Below are positions 1 to 8,911 of a DNA stretch of 51,926 nt, piece by piece. Source of the DNA: Candidatus Kapaibacterium sp. (lineage in GTDB: Bacteria; Bacteroidota; Ignavibacteria; Kapaibacteriales; Kapaibacteriaceae). The notes under the pieces were generated by a model that made no database searches, was not told the DNA's origin, and saw only the letters and a list, made by a program, of their open reading frames with translations. The stretch lies in NCBI GenBank assembly GCA_018883125.1, contig VEQR01000012.1, positions 1 to 51,926 on the forward strand, given 5' to 3'. The position numbers and the translations under genes were made by a program. Positions within the stretch are counted from its first letter, which is position 1; every line of letters starts with the position of its first letter.

Positions 1-72
1 GGGGTGATTGACGGCGAAGTGATTCATGCTCTGGGTGATCAAACCGCCAAGCCTTTACTGTCGAGACGGTGA
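1..72 (+). CDS. C-terminal end of an unidentified protein (partial)
   Basis: Frame 1 is open from the window edge to a TGA at 70-72 and encodes 23 residues ending in LLSRR. It could be the tail of a gene that starts outside the window. The fragment is too short to assign to a family, and chance cannot be excluded. It lies on the same strand as the restriction operon that follows. Confidence 0.3.
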   Translation, partial: GVIDGEVIHALGDQTAKPLLSRR

Positions 73-146
73 GTATCGAAGCCCTCCTCTGATAGATTCA
101 TGACGACTTAAGACGACTTTGATGCCACAAGCTGAGCGCCAATGCC
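73..146. other. Gap upstream of the restriction operon
   Basis: This 74-base gap precedes the HTH gene. No TAnnTTTG box, clear sigma-70 promoter or strong Shine-Dalgarno sequence is visible. The promoter of the operon may lie here or further upstream. A partial copy (ATTGAC) of the heptamer that clusters before hsdR occurs at about 7-12, inside the preceding partial frame. Confidence 0.3.
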
Positions 147-365
147 ATGAATGCCGAACCGTGGGTCACCGCAAGCGACGTTGCCCAGCACTTGGGGGTC
201 GTGAAAGACACCGTCTACCGCTGGCGCGAGCGCAAAGGCTTGCCGGCCCACAAGATTGGCCGCCTGTGGAAATTCCAGTTGTCCGAAGTCGATGAGTGGG
301 TCCGCGCGGGCGGGGCCGACGAGGACGCGGCGGTTGGTGCCGAACACAAGAACGAGAACGATTGA
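147..365 (+). CDS. Excisionase/MerR-like helix-turn-helix protein
   Basis: This 72-residue protein is almost entirely one winged helix-turn-helix of the excisionase-type DNA-binding family. Residues about 7-53 carry the family's typical pattern: VTASDVAQHLGV, then DTVYRWRERKGLPAHKIGRLWKF, and DEWVR at the end. The acidic tail has no recognisable function. Its TGA (363-365) directly abuts the hsdM ATG at 366, so the two are presumably co-transcribed and translationally coupled. Small HTH proteins of this family often stand at the head of type I restriction operons. By analogy with controller proteins it may regulate the operon, but that role is inferred. Base composition is high in G+C like hsdM and unlike the genes after 8900. 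The family assignment is confident; the role is not. Confidence 0.85.
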   Translation: MNAEPWVTASDVAQHLGVVKDTVYRWRERKGLPAHKIGRLWKFQLSEVDEWVRAGGADEDAAVGAEHKNEND

Positions 366-2543
366 ATGAACATCCAGCAACTCGAAAACGAACTCTGGGA
401 GGCGGCGGACCAGCTGCGCGCCAACTCCAAGCTCACCGCTGCCGAGTATTCAATGCCGGTGCTGGGCCTGATCTTCCTGCGCCACGCGGACAATCGGTTC
501 AAAGCCTTCCTGCCCGAGATCGAAGCCGACATCCCGGCGCAGGTGCCCGCTGCCCAGCGCGAGCAGCTGATCAAGTTGGGCTTCCAGGGCAAGGCGGCCA
601 TCTACCTGCCGGAAGCCGCCCGCTTCGACCGCATCGCCAGCCTGCCGCAGGGCGCGAATGTCGGCGAGGTCATCGATGCCGCGATGGACGTGATCGAGGC
701 CGAGTACCCGGTCCTCGCGGGCGCATTGCCGCGTGGCTACACCGCCTTTGAGCCCGACCTGCTGGCCGAATTGGTCAAGATCTTCGACCGGCCCGCCATC
801 AAGGCCGCCACCGGGGATGTGTTCGGCCGCATCTACGAATACTTCCTCAACAAGTTCGCCATGAGTGGCGCGCAGGAAGGCGGCGAATTCTTCACGCCCC
901 CCTCGCTGGTGCGCATGATCGTCAACATCATCGAGCCAGACCACGGCCTGGTGCTGGACCCGGCCTGCGGATCGGCCGGCATGTTCGTGCAGACCGGCCA
1001 CTTCATCGAGGACGTGCGCCATGCGGTGGTCAACGACTCGGTGACTTTCCACGGTCAGGAAAAGAGCGACACCAACACCAAGTTGGCGCGCATGAACCTG
1101 GTGGTGCATGGGCTGGACGCATCCAACATCCGCCAGGGCAACACGTTCTACGACCAGATCGACCACTTGGTGGGCCAATGCGATTTCGTCATGGCCAATC
1201 CACCATTCAACGTGGACAGCGTGGACACCAAGAAGGTCGAGGGGCAGGTCGATGACTCGGGCCGATTGCCCTTCGGTCTACCGGGGACCAACGCCAAGAC
1301 GGGTGCCATCAGCAACGCCAACAGTCTGTGGATTCAGTACTTTTACGCCTACCTGAATGACTCAGGCCGCGCCGGATTCGTGATGGCGTCCAGCGCCTCG
1401 GACGCCGGCAACAAGGACCGCGACATCCGCGAGAGGCTCGTCAAGACTGGCCACGTCGACGTGATGATGGCCATTGGCAACAAGTTCTTCTACACCCGCA
1501 GCCTGCCCTGCACGCTGTGGTTCTTCGACAAGGGCAAGCCGCAAGACCTGCAAGACCAGGTGCTGATAATCGATGCGCGCAACGTGTACCACGTGGTCTC
1601 GGCGCGCTCGCACATCTTCACTGACGAACAGCACGCCAACCTCAACGCCATCGTCTGGCTGTACCGGGGCGAGACAGAGAAGTTCGTGGCGCTCGTCGCG
1701 CACTACCAGCGACAGGTAGACCACTGGCTGACCAGCCTCCCTGAGCGCATGGCGGCCGACACCGCTGCCATTGAAGCGCTGGCCGGGCCGCTACGGGCCT
1801 TTGCTGCGGGCGCGACGCTGGCCGAAGTGAACAGCGATCAGGCGCAGGACGCGCACATCACCCAGGCACAGCTCGACACCTTCAAAGCAGACGTGGCCTC
1901 CGCGCAGGCCGACACGCAGGCGGTAGATACCATCGCCACGCTGCTGGCCGCTTGCGCCCAGGCCCGCACCGCGGTTGCGGCGGCGGACCGCACCAGCCAT
2001 GCGGGGCAGGTGGCGCTGCAGGCCAGGCTGGATGCCTTGGCGCCGCAGCTCAAAGCCGTGGGCAAGACGCTGGAGGCGCGCCACAAGCGGTGGCTCAATT
2101 TGCTGGACACGGCAGAGAAGACCCTACGCGCCCGATCCAGTCGGGCCTTTGATGGCAAGGCAGCGCGCGATGCCAAGCGTGCCCTCGTTGCCGCTGACGC
2201 CAAAAAGAACGAAGCCCCCACGGTGCGCGATGCCACGCTCGACGCGCTGAAGCAGGCCGCCTACTTCATCCAGCAGGTCCACTGGCTGCACAGCCGCTTT
2301 CCGCATGGGCTGTTCGAGGACGTGCCGGGCCTGTGCAAGGCCGTCACGATTGAGGAGATCGCAGCCAATGATTACTCGCTGACGCCTGGGCGCTACGTGG
2401 GCGTGGCGCCGGGCGGTGCCGACGACGAAGACGATTTCGCGGAGAAGCTGCGAGAAATTCATGACGAGCTGGCCGAGTTGAATGACAAGGCGGCGGAACT
2501 GGCGGGGCGGATTGCTGGCAACTTTCAGGAGTTGCTGGGATGA
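366..2543 (+). CDS. hsdM: Type I restriction-modification methyltransferase subunit HsdM
   Basis: The 725-residue protein is the N6-adenine methyltransferase subunit of a type I system; with HsdS it methylates the target and with HsdR it forms the restriction complex. The N-terminal helical HsdM domain (about 1-130) is followed by the catalytic domain. The S-adenosylmethionine motif DPACGSAGMF is at 198-207 and the catalytic NPPFN motif at 278-282. Residues about 430-725 form a long, Ala/Gln-rich, probably coiled-coil C-terminal region, making the protein longer than the classical ~500-residue subunit but normal for the large HsdM group. The last bases overlap the hsdS start (ATGA). G+C is well above that of the host-like genes after 8900, and the sequence style is proteobacterial. 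No defect is seen. Confidence 0.97.
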   Translation: MNIQQLENELWEAADQLRANSKLTAAEYSMPVLGLIFLRHADNRFKAFLPEIEADIPAQVPAAQREQLIKLGFQGKAAIYLPEAARFDRIASLPQGANVGEVIDAAMDVIEAEYPVLAGALPRGYTAFEPDLLAELVKIFDRPAIKAATGDVFGRIYEYFLNKFAMSGAQEGGEFFTPPSLVRMIVNIIEPDHGLVLDPACGSAGMFVQTGHFIEDVRHAVVNDSVTFHGQEKSDTNTKLARMNLVVHGLDASNIRQGNTFYDQIDHLVGQCDFVMANPPFNVDSVDTKKVEGQVDDSGRLPFGLPGTNAKTGAISNANSLWIQYFYAYLNDSGRAGFVMASSASDAGNKDRDIRERLVKTGHVDVMMAIGNKFFYTRSLPCTLWFFDKGKPQDLQDQVLIIDARNVYHVVSARSHIFTDEQHANLNAIVWLYRGETEKFVALVAHYQRQVDHWLTSLPERMAADTAAIEALAGPLRAFAAGATLAEVNSDQAQDAHITQAQLDTFKADVASAQADTQAVDTIATLLAACAQARTAVAAADRTSHAGQVALQARLDALAPQLKAVGKTLEARHKRWLNLLDTAEKTLRARSSRAFDGKAARDAKRALVAADAKKNEAPTVRDATLDALKQAAYFIQQVHWLHSRFPHGLFEDVPGLCKAVTIEEIAANDYSLTPGRYVGVAPGGADDEDDFAEKLREIHDELAELNDKAAELAGRIAGNFQELLG

Positions 2544-3796
2544 ATTGGCCCGAAGTTGACTTTGAATCCTTGTTCTCGACACCGAGCCGGAATGGTGTCT
2601 ACAAAAGCAAGGAACACCACGGATCGGGGGTGCCAATTGTCAACATGGGGGAATTGTTCGCGTTTAACCGGATAGGGGATCAGGCGATGTCGCTGATCCG
2701 GATGTCCGATGCGGAAATGGAGAAAAGCGGTCTCGCTGATGGGGATCTGCTGTTTGGCCGCCGTTCGCTCGTTGAGGAAGGCGCCGGCAAGTGCTCGATG
2801 GTTTACAAACCGACCGGACCATTGACCTTTGAATCGTCGATCATTCGAGTTCGCCTCGATAGAACGGTTGCCGATCCCGAATTCTTCTTCAACTATTTCC
2901 GATCTCCAATCGGGAGGTCAAGAATTCGAGCGATCGTTGGGGGTGCGGCTGTAAAAGGGATTCGTGGTAGCGATTTGAAGCAGATCAAGGTGCATTTGCC
3001 ACCCCTTGGTGAGCAGATTGCTATTCGTCAGGTAGTAGCCGTGTACGACGACCTGATCGCCACCAACCAACGCCGCATCGCGTTGCTCGAAGACGCCGCC
3101 CGCCGCCTTTATCGTGAGTGGTTCGTGCACCTGCGCTTTCCCGGCCATGAGTCGGTGAAGGTGAAGCATGGGGTGCCTGAAGGGTGGCAGCTACTAGCCA
3201 TGAGCGATGTTTGCGATGCGGTTGGCGGCGGAACGCCGTCGACAAGCCATCCTGAGTATTGGGGTGGAGACGTGGTGTGGGTGACCCCGACTGACGTGAC
3301 TCGGAATGATTGTCTCGCGCTGCTCGAATCGGAAAAAAAGATCACCGAAGCGGGTCTTGCCAACTCGTCGGCCAAACTAGTGCCGGCCGAAACTATCCTG
3401 ATGACCAGTCGTGCGTCGATCGGCTTCTTTGCGTTGATGGACAAGCCGGCTTGCACGAACCAAGGTTTTATTTCTGTAATGCCGAATCAGGGAAATGCTC
3501 GGATGTTCCTCCTGTTCAACTTGTTGGGTCGTGTCGAAGAAATGATCGGCTTAGCAACCGGCGCGACCTTCAAGGAGCTATCGAAAAAGACTTTCCGTGC
3601 ATTGCCTTTGCTGTGGCCGACGGCCTCGCTATTGGAATCTTTCGAGTACAGAACATACCCGTTGATTCAACAGGTCCGATTGATCAAGAAACAGAGTCAA
3701 GAACTCGCCCGCGCCCGCGACTTGCTGCTCCCCAAACTGATGTCCGGCCAACTCGATGTCTCCGGCATCCGTCTGCCCGATGAGGCCACCGCATGA
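2540..3796 (+). CDS. hsdS: Type I restriction system specificity subunit HsdS
   Basis: The 418-residue protein sets the DNA target of the complex. It has the usual two half-sites. Target recognition domain 1 covers about 1-155 and is followed by a conserved helical spacer (LPPLGEQIAIRQ, then DDLIATNQRRIALLEDAARR). Target recognition domain 2 covers about 215-375 and starts with VPEGWQL. A second conserved helix ends in ARARDLLLPKLMSGQLDVSG. The start overlaps hsdM by 4 bases and the end overlaps the next gene by 4 bases, so translation is coupled. The recognition domains have visibly lower G+C than the two conserved helices, which suggests domain exchange by recombination. The recognition sequence cannot be predicted from the window. 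Confidence 0.96.
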   Translation: MNWPEVDFESLFSTPSRNGVYKSKEHHGSGVPIVNMGELFAFNRIGDQAMSLIRMSDAEMEKSGLADGDLLFGRRSLVEEGAGKCSMVYKPTGPLTFESSIIRVRLDRTVADPEFFFNYFRSPIGRSRIRAIVGGAAVKGIRGSDLKQIKVHLPPLGEQIAIRQVVAVYDDLIATNQRRIALLEDAARRLYREWFVHLRFPGHESVKVKHGVPEGWQLLAMSDVCDAVGGGTPSTSHPEYWGGDVVWVTPTDVTRNDCLALLESEKKITEAGLANSSAKLVPAETILMTSRASIGFFALMDKPACTNQGFISVMPNQGNARMFLLFNLLGRVEEMIGLATGATFKELSKKTFRALPLLWPTASLLESFEYRTYPLIQQVRLIKKQSQELARARDLLLPKLMSGQLDVSGIRLPDEATA

Positions 3797-5457
3797 GCCT
3801 CGAAGGCCAACTCCTCGACCGCAAGTCGCTGCGTGCCGTCACTGGCAAATCGGTAGACTGGCCGGAGCTGGCCAAGGACTGTGTGGCCTTCGCCAATGCC
3901 GTCGGCGGGCGCTTGTTGATCGGCATCGAAAACGGCGAGGAGTTGCCGCCACCCGGCCAACGCATACCGGCCGACTTGCCCGATGTGTTGCGCCGACGGG
4001 TTGGCGAACTCACGATCAACGTGGCCGCGCAGCCATCGGTCGTCACTGCCGGCAATGGCGCCGAATTCATTGAACTGACCATCGCGCGCTCGATATCGGG
4101 TGTGGCTTCCACTTCGGAAGGCCGCTTCTTTCTGCGCATTGGAGACACCAGTTCCCCGGTGCTGGGCGACGACGTGATGCGCCTGGCCAGCGAGCGTTCG
4201 GCCCTGCCTTGGGAAACGCTCACCTCGATGGAGGTCCCGCGCACCCAGGTGGACGCCACCAAATTGGCCGCGCTGGTGGCGGGCCTGCGCGCCTCGGACC
4301 GGGTCAAGCCCTCGGTCAAGGAGAAGCGCGACGGCGAACTGCTGGACCATTACCAGCTGGCACGCGGTGAATGGCTCACTCACCTGGGCGTGCTGTGTGT
4401 GGGTTTGCAAGGCGACCGGGCGCGCCTCGGCTCTGCGCCCGTGATCCAGTTCATCAAGCGCGATGCGCAGGAGAACAAGGTCAACAAGCTCTCCTGGGAC
4501 GACTACACCTTGTCTCCGATGGAACTGGTGGATGCCGTGTGGCAGGACGTGCCGGATTTTCGTGAGTTCTATGAGGTGGCCGAGGGCCTCTTTCGTACCC
4601 AGGTTCCAGCCTTTGATGAGCGGGTGATCCGCGAACTGCTCATCAACGCGCTGGTGCATCGGCCCTACACCCAGCGCGGCGACATCTACCTCAATCTGCA
4701 TCCTGACCGGCTGGAATTCGTGAATCCGGGTCGCTTGCCTCTGGGGGTGACGCCGGGCAACGTGCTGCATGCGTCGGTGAGGCGTAACGAGCATCTGGCA
4801 CGCCTGTGCCACGACCTGAAGCTGATGGAACGTGAGGGCAGCGGCTTTGATGCGATGTATGACGTTCTATTGTCGCAAGGACGACCGGCACCCGTGGTTG
4901 AGGAAGGGCCCGATTGGGTCAAGGTGACGCTGGCGCGCACCGCGCCCGACCGGCAGGTTCTTACGTTCATCTCGAAGGCCAGCGAAACCTATCCACTTAC
5001 GCAACGCGAGCGTATTGCGCTTGGCCTTCTGGCACAAGATGATGCAATGACTGCGCGAGAGCTGGCGTCACATCTGGACTTGTCAGACGCAGACGCGTTG
5101 CGCCCGTGGTTGGATCGACTGTGTGAGTGGGGACTTGTTGGCCAAAGTGGCCGTACGAAGGCCACGCGATATTACGTCAAGCCGGGATTGTTGCGATCAC
5201 TAGAATTCCCGGCCGTTACCACGCTCAAGCGTATCGAGGATCATCGGTTGCGGGAGCTAGTTCTGGAGGACTTGAAACGTTATCCCGGGAGTTCGTACGG
5301 AGACATTCATGCCCGCATTGGGAAGGAGATACCACCGCGCCGACTTCGTACAATGTTGGGGATGATGCTTGGCGAAAAAGTGATCCAGAAAACGGGAGTG
5401 CTCAAAGGTACCCGATATTCACTGACACAAGACCATTTATTGACGGATAGGTCGTGA
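3793..5457 (+). CDS. AlbA_2 / RecG-like ATP-binding regulator within the restriction operon
   Basis: This 554-residue protein has an N-terminal AlbA_2 (Schlafen AAA_4-like) domain at about 2-140, including the GGRLLIGIENG stretch. A GHKL-type ATP-binding segment at about 275-380 (RELLINALVHRPY, later REGSGFDAM) resembles the RecG-like C-terminal ATPase group. The remaining C-terminus holds two probable winged helices at about 410-550. Such proteins are annotated either as putative transcriptional regulators or as ATP-dependent DNA helicase RecG-related, although no helicase motifs are present here. It starts inside the hsdS stop (ATGA) and precedes hsdR. A role in controlling hsdR or the complex is plausible but unproven. 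G+C falls from about 70 percent near 4200 to about 50 percent after about 5340, a change of style inside the gene. Confidence 0.85.
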   Translation: MSLEGQLLDRKSLRAVTGKSVDWPELAKDCVAFANAVGGRLLIGIENGEELPPPGQRIPADLPDVLRRRVGELTINVAAQPSVVTAGNGAEFIELTIARSISGVASTSEGRFFLRIGDTSSPVLGDDVMRLASERSALPWETLTSMEVPRTQVDATKLAALVAGLRASDRVKPSVKEKRDGELLDHYQLARGEWLTHLGVLCVGLQGDRARLGSAPVIQFIKRDAQENKVNKLSWDDYTLSPMELVDAVWQDVPDFREFYEVAEGLFRTQVPAFDERVIRELLINALVHRPYTQRGDIYLNLHPDRLEFVNPGRLPLGVTPGNVLHASVRRNEHLARLCHDLKLMEREGSGFDAMYDVLLSQGRPAPVVEEGPDWVKVTLARTAPDRQVLTFISKASETYPLTQRERIALGLLAQDDAMTARELASHLDLSDADALRPWLDRLCEWGLVGQSGRTKATRYYVKPGLLRSLEFPAVTTLKRIEDHRLRELVLEDLKRYPGSSYGDIHARIGKEIPPRRLRTMLGMMLGEKVIQKTGVLKGTRYSLTQDHLLTDRS

Positions 5458-5541
5458 ATCTCTGCTCCAAGTGTCAATATGTGCGTCAATAAACCAACCG
5501 CTCTACTGTAAGTCATTGTAAAATAGAGATCAAATATTGAC
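5437..5541. promoter_or_regulatory. Cluster of four TATTGAC/GTCAATA heptamers before hsdR
   Basis: The heptamer TATTGAC occurs at 5438-5444 and 5535-5541, and its complement GTCAATA at 5473-5479 and 5485-5491. The outer copies are inverted relative to the inner ones, and the two inner copies are 12 bases apart, close to one helical turn. The first lies inside the 3' end of the preceding gene; the last ends 6 bases before the hsdR GTG. Four copies in about 105 bases is far above chance for a 7-mer. The arrangement suits binding sites for a repressor or controller of hsdR, possibly one of the HTH proteins of the same operon. Binding is inferred. Confidence 0.5.
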
Positions 5542-5547
5542 AGACGA

Positions 5548-8500
5548 GTGAGCAATCAGTCGAGAAATGTGCATCAAATGACCAAAAACGCCTATTCTGA
5601 GGACCTGTTGATTCAGGCCCCAGCGGTTGAACTGCTCGAAAAGCAGCTCGGATGGAAAAGTGTGTTCGCGCAGGACGAAGGGGGCTTTGGGCCTGCCAGT
5701 CTGCTGGGGCGTGCGTCGGATACGGAAGTAGTGCTTACTCGCGACGTGCTGTCTGCCTTGCTGCGGTTGAACCCGGGATTACCTGATACGGCCTATCACC
5801 AGGCATTGGAGCAGGTGGTGTTGAATGACATCACGAAGTCGAAGGTTGCGCAAAATGAGGAGAAGTATACGCTCCTACGCGAGGGTGTGCTTGTTCAGTA
5901 CCGGGATGCATCGGGTCGAATGGTCGACAAGCGCCTGCGCTTGATTGACTTTGACCAACCCGACAACAACCATTATCTAGCCGTTCGTGAAATGTGGGTA
6001 CGCGGTAAGATGTGGCTGCGGCGCCCCGACATCATCGGCTTCGTGAACGGCCTACCGCTGGTATTCATCGAACTCAAGCGCTTCGATGTCCACGTCGACG
6101 ACGCCTACAAGAAGAACTACGCTGACTATCTGGACACCATTCCGCATCTTTTCCACTGGAACCAGCTCGTGGTGATATCCAACGGTCATGATGCGCAGTA
6201 CGGATCGATCACGTCCAGCAAGGAGCATTTCTACCGATGGAAACGTTTGGATGAGGATGATTCGGAACCGGGAGTAGATCAGCCGTTGCTTCCTATCCTC
6301 TTGCGGGGCATGATGCAGAAGCAGAACCTGCTGGACATCGTAGAGAACTTTATCCTGTTTGACTCCAGCGAGGGCAGCACGCACAAGATCCTGGCGCGTA
6401 ACCACCAGTATCTGGGGGTGAACCGTGTCATTGAGCGTTTGACCTCAATCGATCCCAACGTGAAGGCGGAGGTTGACTCTGGCCAACTTGGAGTGTTCTG
6501 GCACACTCAGGGTTCAGGCAAGTCGTACTCAATGGTCTTTCTGACGGAGAAAATCCATCGGAAGATTTCGGCATCATGGACGTTTGTTGTTATCACCGAT
6601 CGAACAGAGCTTGACGATCAGATCGCGTCTACCTACACGAACTGCGGCCGAGCTAATAGTAAGACGGATCAAGCAAAGAACGGCGCTGCGTTGCGAGACA
6701 TGCTGCGAGCTCAGAATCGACGATACGTGTTTGGACTGATACAGAAGTATCGTGATCGAGTAACGGAGCCATACTCAGAACGCGAGGATATCATCGTCAT
6801 CAGTGACGAAGCGCACCGCACTCAGTATGGGCGTCTGGCCCAGAACATGCGCAAAGGCCTGCCACGTGCAAAGTTTCTGGGTTTCACTGGCACGCCCCTG
6901 ATTGATGCGAAAGAGAAGCAGCTGACTCGCGAAGTCTTCGGTGACTATGTCTCAATCTATGACTTCCAGCGCGCTGTCGCCGACGGTGCCACGCTGCCAC
7001 TTTTCTATGAAAATGCTGGCGAAAAGCTCAAGATCATCGACCCCCTCATCAATGAACGGATCGCAGAGTATATCGAGGTAGCCAAGCAGACCGCGACGCT
7101 TGACGACCCGTGGACGGACGAGAAAGAAGAAAAGCTATACCGTCAGTTGGCGCGCGAAAACCCGATTCTGACTGCACCCACACGGTTGGATAAAGTGGCA
7201 CAGAGCTTCGTCGATCATTTCCACCAGCGCTGGCAGGTTGTCGAGAACGGAGGGGGCAAGGCGTTGATGGTCTGCATGGACAAGATCACATGCGTTAAGA
7301 TGCACGACCTCATCGTGGCCAAGTGGAAAGACAAGACATCCGAGCTGGAGGCAGAGGTGGCAAAGGAGGAAGCGCTGTTTGCAGCCAGCGGCAAGGCGCC
7401 AAGTGGACTTCTCAAGAAACGCCGCGAACACGTCGCGTGGATGATGGCCACCGAATGCTGCGTCGTGATTTCGCAGGAGCAAGGGGAAGTGGCTGAATTC
7501 GCCAAGTGGAAGAACTTTCGTGATGAGCCCCTTGACATAGCGCCGCACCGCGAGAAAATGGTCAAGCGTGACCTGGAGAAAGAGTTCAAGAAAGCCGACA
7601 ACCCGTTTCGCATAGCCATTGTCTGCGCCATGTGGTTGACGGGCTTCGACGTGAAATGCCTTGCCACCATGTATCTCGACAAGCCGATGCAGGGGCATAC
7701 TTTAATGCAGGCCATCGCCCGCGTCAACCGTGTTGGCGGTGGAAAGAAGCATGGGTTGATCATCGACTACAACGGCATGATCAATAGCCTTCGTCGCGCG
7801 CTGGCTACGTTCGCACAGGGCGACCGTGCGGGCACAGGAAAGGGGGAGGGTGAAAAGGACACGGTGCGAGACGACGCAGTGGCCTTGGCCGAATATGCCA
7901 ACAGCCTCAAGATGGCGTGTGAATTCCTCACAAGCTTGGGCTACGACCTCGATGCGCTTATCGAAGCAAACGGCTTTGAAAAACAGCAACAAATCCTAGT
8001 GGCGGTGAACGTCTTATGTAAAAGCGACAATCAGCGCATAAGCTACCAAGTACTTGTGGAGGACGTGAAAGCCCGGCATCGCGGCCTGTTCCCGCATCCG
8101 GGCTTGTTCGATTACGACGCCCAGGAGAGTGCCGTCATTGCCATCTACAACAAGTTGCTGGACGCGCGAGTATCGCCCGATATCACCAGCCTTCTACAGG
8201 ATTTACATGACGTGATAGACATAGCGGTCGGAATGGAGGCGCCAAGCGAAACGATCCCAACGGCGCAATACGATCTATCGGACATCGACTTTTCCCGTCT
8301 AAAAGCTGAGTTCGATAAGATTCCTTACAAGAATGTTGCCGTGATGAACATCATGGAAAAGATAGAACGGCGCATGGCCGCGATGCTGAAGCAAAACCCG
8401 ACCCGCATTGACCTCTACGAACGCTATCAGGAGATCGTGCAGGAGTACAACAGAGACAAGGACGCTGCCGAGGTCCAGAAGGTGATGGATGATCTCTTAG

Positions 8501-8877
8501 CTTTCAATGACGCCTGTAGCGACGAGGAGAAACGATACCTGCGGGAGGAACTGAAAGGTGAAGAAGAGCTTGCACTTTTCGATCTACTTCAACGCAATTC
8601 GTTGACCCCTAGCGAGCGTACCAAACTCAAGCAAGTGGCTAGTGATCTGTATCAAAAACTCTCGGACAAGCGCTATGAAAGGCAGCGCCTTCTGACGATG
8701 AGCACTGTTCAGGCCGCAATGAAATTGGAAATTATGGGACATCTCTATGTGGAACTGCCCGTGCTCGGGTACCAAATCGAAGACATTAAAAAACGATGTG
8801 ACAACATCTACACACACTTGTTCAGTATTCAAGCGAGTGCTGGCCGGTTCGGCCAGTACGTGGGCACGCGCATATAG
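5548..8877 (+). CDS. hsdR: Type I restriction endonuclease subunit HsdR
   Basis: The 1109-residue protein is the DNA-translocating nuclease subunit. The N-terminal PD-(D/E)XK nuclease domain shows RPDIIGFVNGLPLVFIELK around residues 158-177. The superfamily 2 motor follows, with Walker A TQGSGKS at 320-326, DEAH at 420-423 and motif III FTGTP shortly after. Later motifs include GFDVKCLATMYLDKP and QAIARVNRVGGGKKHG. A helical C-terminus completes the usual length. The start is GTG at 5548; an in-frame ATG at 5578 is an alternative. A 90-base gap separates it from the preceding gene, so it may have its own promoter and be regulated separately. G+C (about 50 percent, lower near the 3' end) is less extreme than in hsdM. 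The gene looks intact. Confidence 0.97.
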   Translation: MSNQSRNVHQMTKNAYSEDLLIQAPAVELLEKQLGWKSVFAQDEGGFGPASLLGRASDTEVVLTRDVLSALLRLNPGLPDTAYHQALEQVVLNDITKSKVAQNEEKYTLLREGVLVQYRDASGRMVDKRLRLIDFDQPDNNHYLAVREMWVRGKMWLRRPDIIGFVNGLPLVFIELKRFDVHVDDAYKKNYADYLDTIPHLFHWNQLVVISNGHDAQYGSITSSKEHFYRWKRLDEDDSEPGVDQPLLPILLRGMMQKQNLLDIVENFILFDSSEGSTHKILARNHQYLGVNRVIERLTSIDPNVKAEVDSGQLGVFWHTQGSGKSYSMVFLTEKIHRKISASWTFVVITDRTELDDQIASTYTNCGRANSKTDQAKNGAALRDMLRAQNRRYVFGLIQKYRDRVTEPYSEREDIIVISDEAHRTQYGRLAQNMRKGLPRAKFLGFTGTPLIDAKEKQLTREVFGDYVSIYDFQRAVADGATLPLFYENAGEKLKIIDPLINERIAEYIEVAKQTATLDDPWTDEKEEKLYRQLARENPILTAPTRLDKVAQSFVDHFHQRWQVVENGGGKALMVCMDKITCVKMHDLIVAKWKDKTSELEAEVAKEEALFAASGKAPSGLLKKRREHVAWMMATECCVVISQEQGEVAEFAKWKNFRDEPLDIAPHREKMVKRDLEKEFKKADNPFRIAIVCAMWLTGFDVKCLATMYLDKPMQGHTLMQAIARVNRVGGGKKHGLIIDYNGMINSLRRALATFAQGDRAGTGKGEGEKDTVRDDAVALAEYANSLKMACEFLTSLGYDLDALIEANGFEKQQQILVAVNVLCKSDNQRISYQVLVEDVKARHRGLFPHPGLFDYDAQESAVIAIYNKLLDARVSPDITSLLQDLHDVIDIAVGMEAPSETIPTAQYDLSDIDFSRLKAEFDKIPYKNVAVMNIMEKIERRMAAMLKQNPTRIDLYERYQEIVQEYNRDKDAAEVQKVMDDLLAFNDACSDEEKRYLREELKGEEELALFDLLQRNSLTPSERTKLKQVASDLYQKLSDKRYERQRLLTMSTVQAAMKLEIMGHLYVELPVLGYQIEDIKKRCDNIYTHLFSIQASAGRFGQYVGTRI

Positions 8878-8899
8878 ACATCTCACTACCGTCATCACC

Positions 8900-8907
8900 T
8901 ATCTTTG
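8900..8907 (+). promoter_or_regulatory. TATCTTTG promoter box
   Basis: TATCTTTG matches the Bacteroidota -7 element TAnnTTTG. Only four bases separate it from the ATG at 8912, so the transcript would start at or just before the start codon. No -33 TTG is visible at the usual distance; that position falls at the hsdR stop. Confidence 0.55.
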
Positions 8908-8911
8908 ACGC

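Noticed and set aside
450-1178. Long antisense open frame opposite hsdM, and similar frames opposite 3697-4812
   Set aside because: High-G+C coding sequence commonly leaves open frames on the other strand; the sense genes have clear family motifs and the antisense translations have none.
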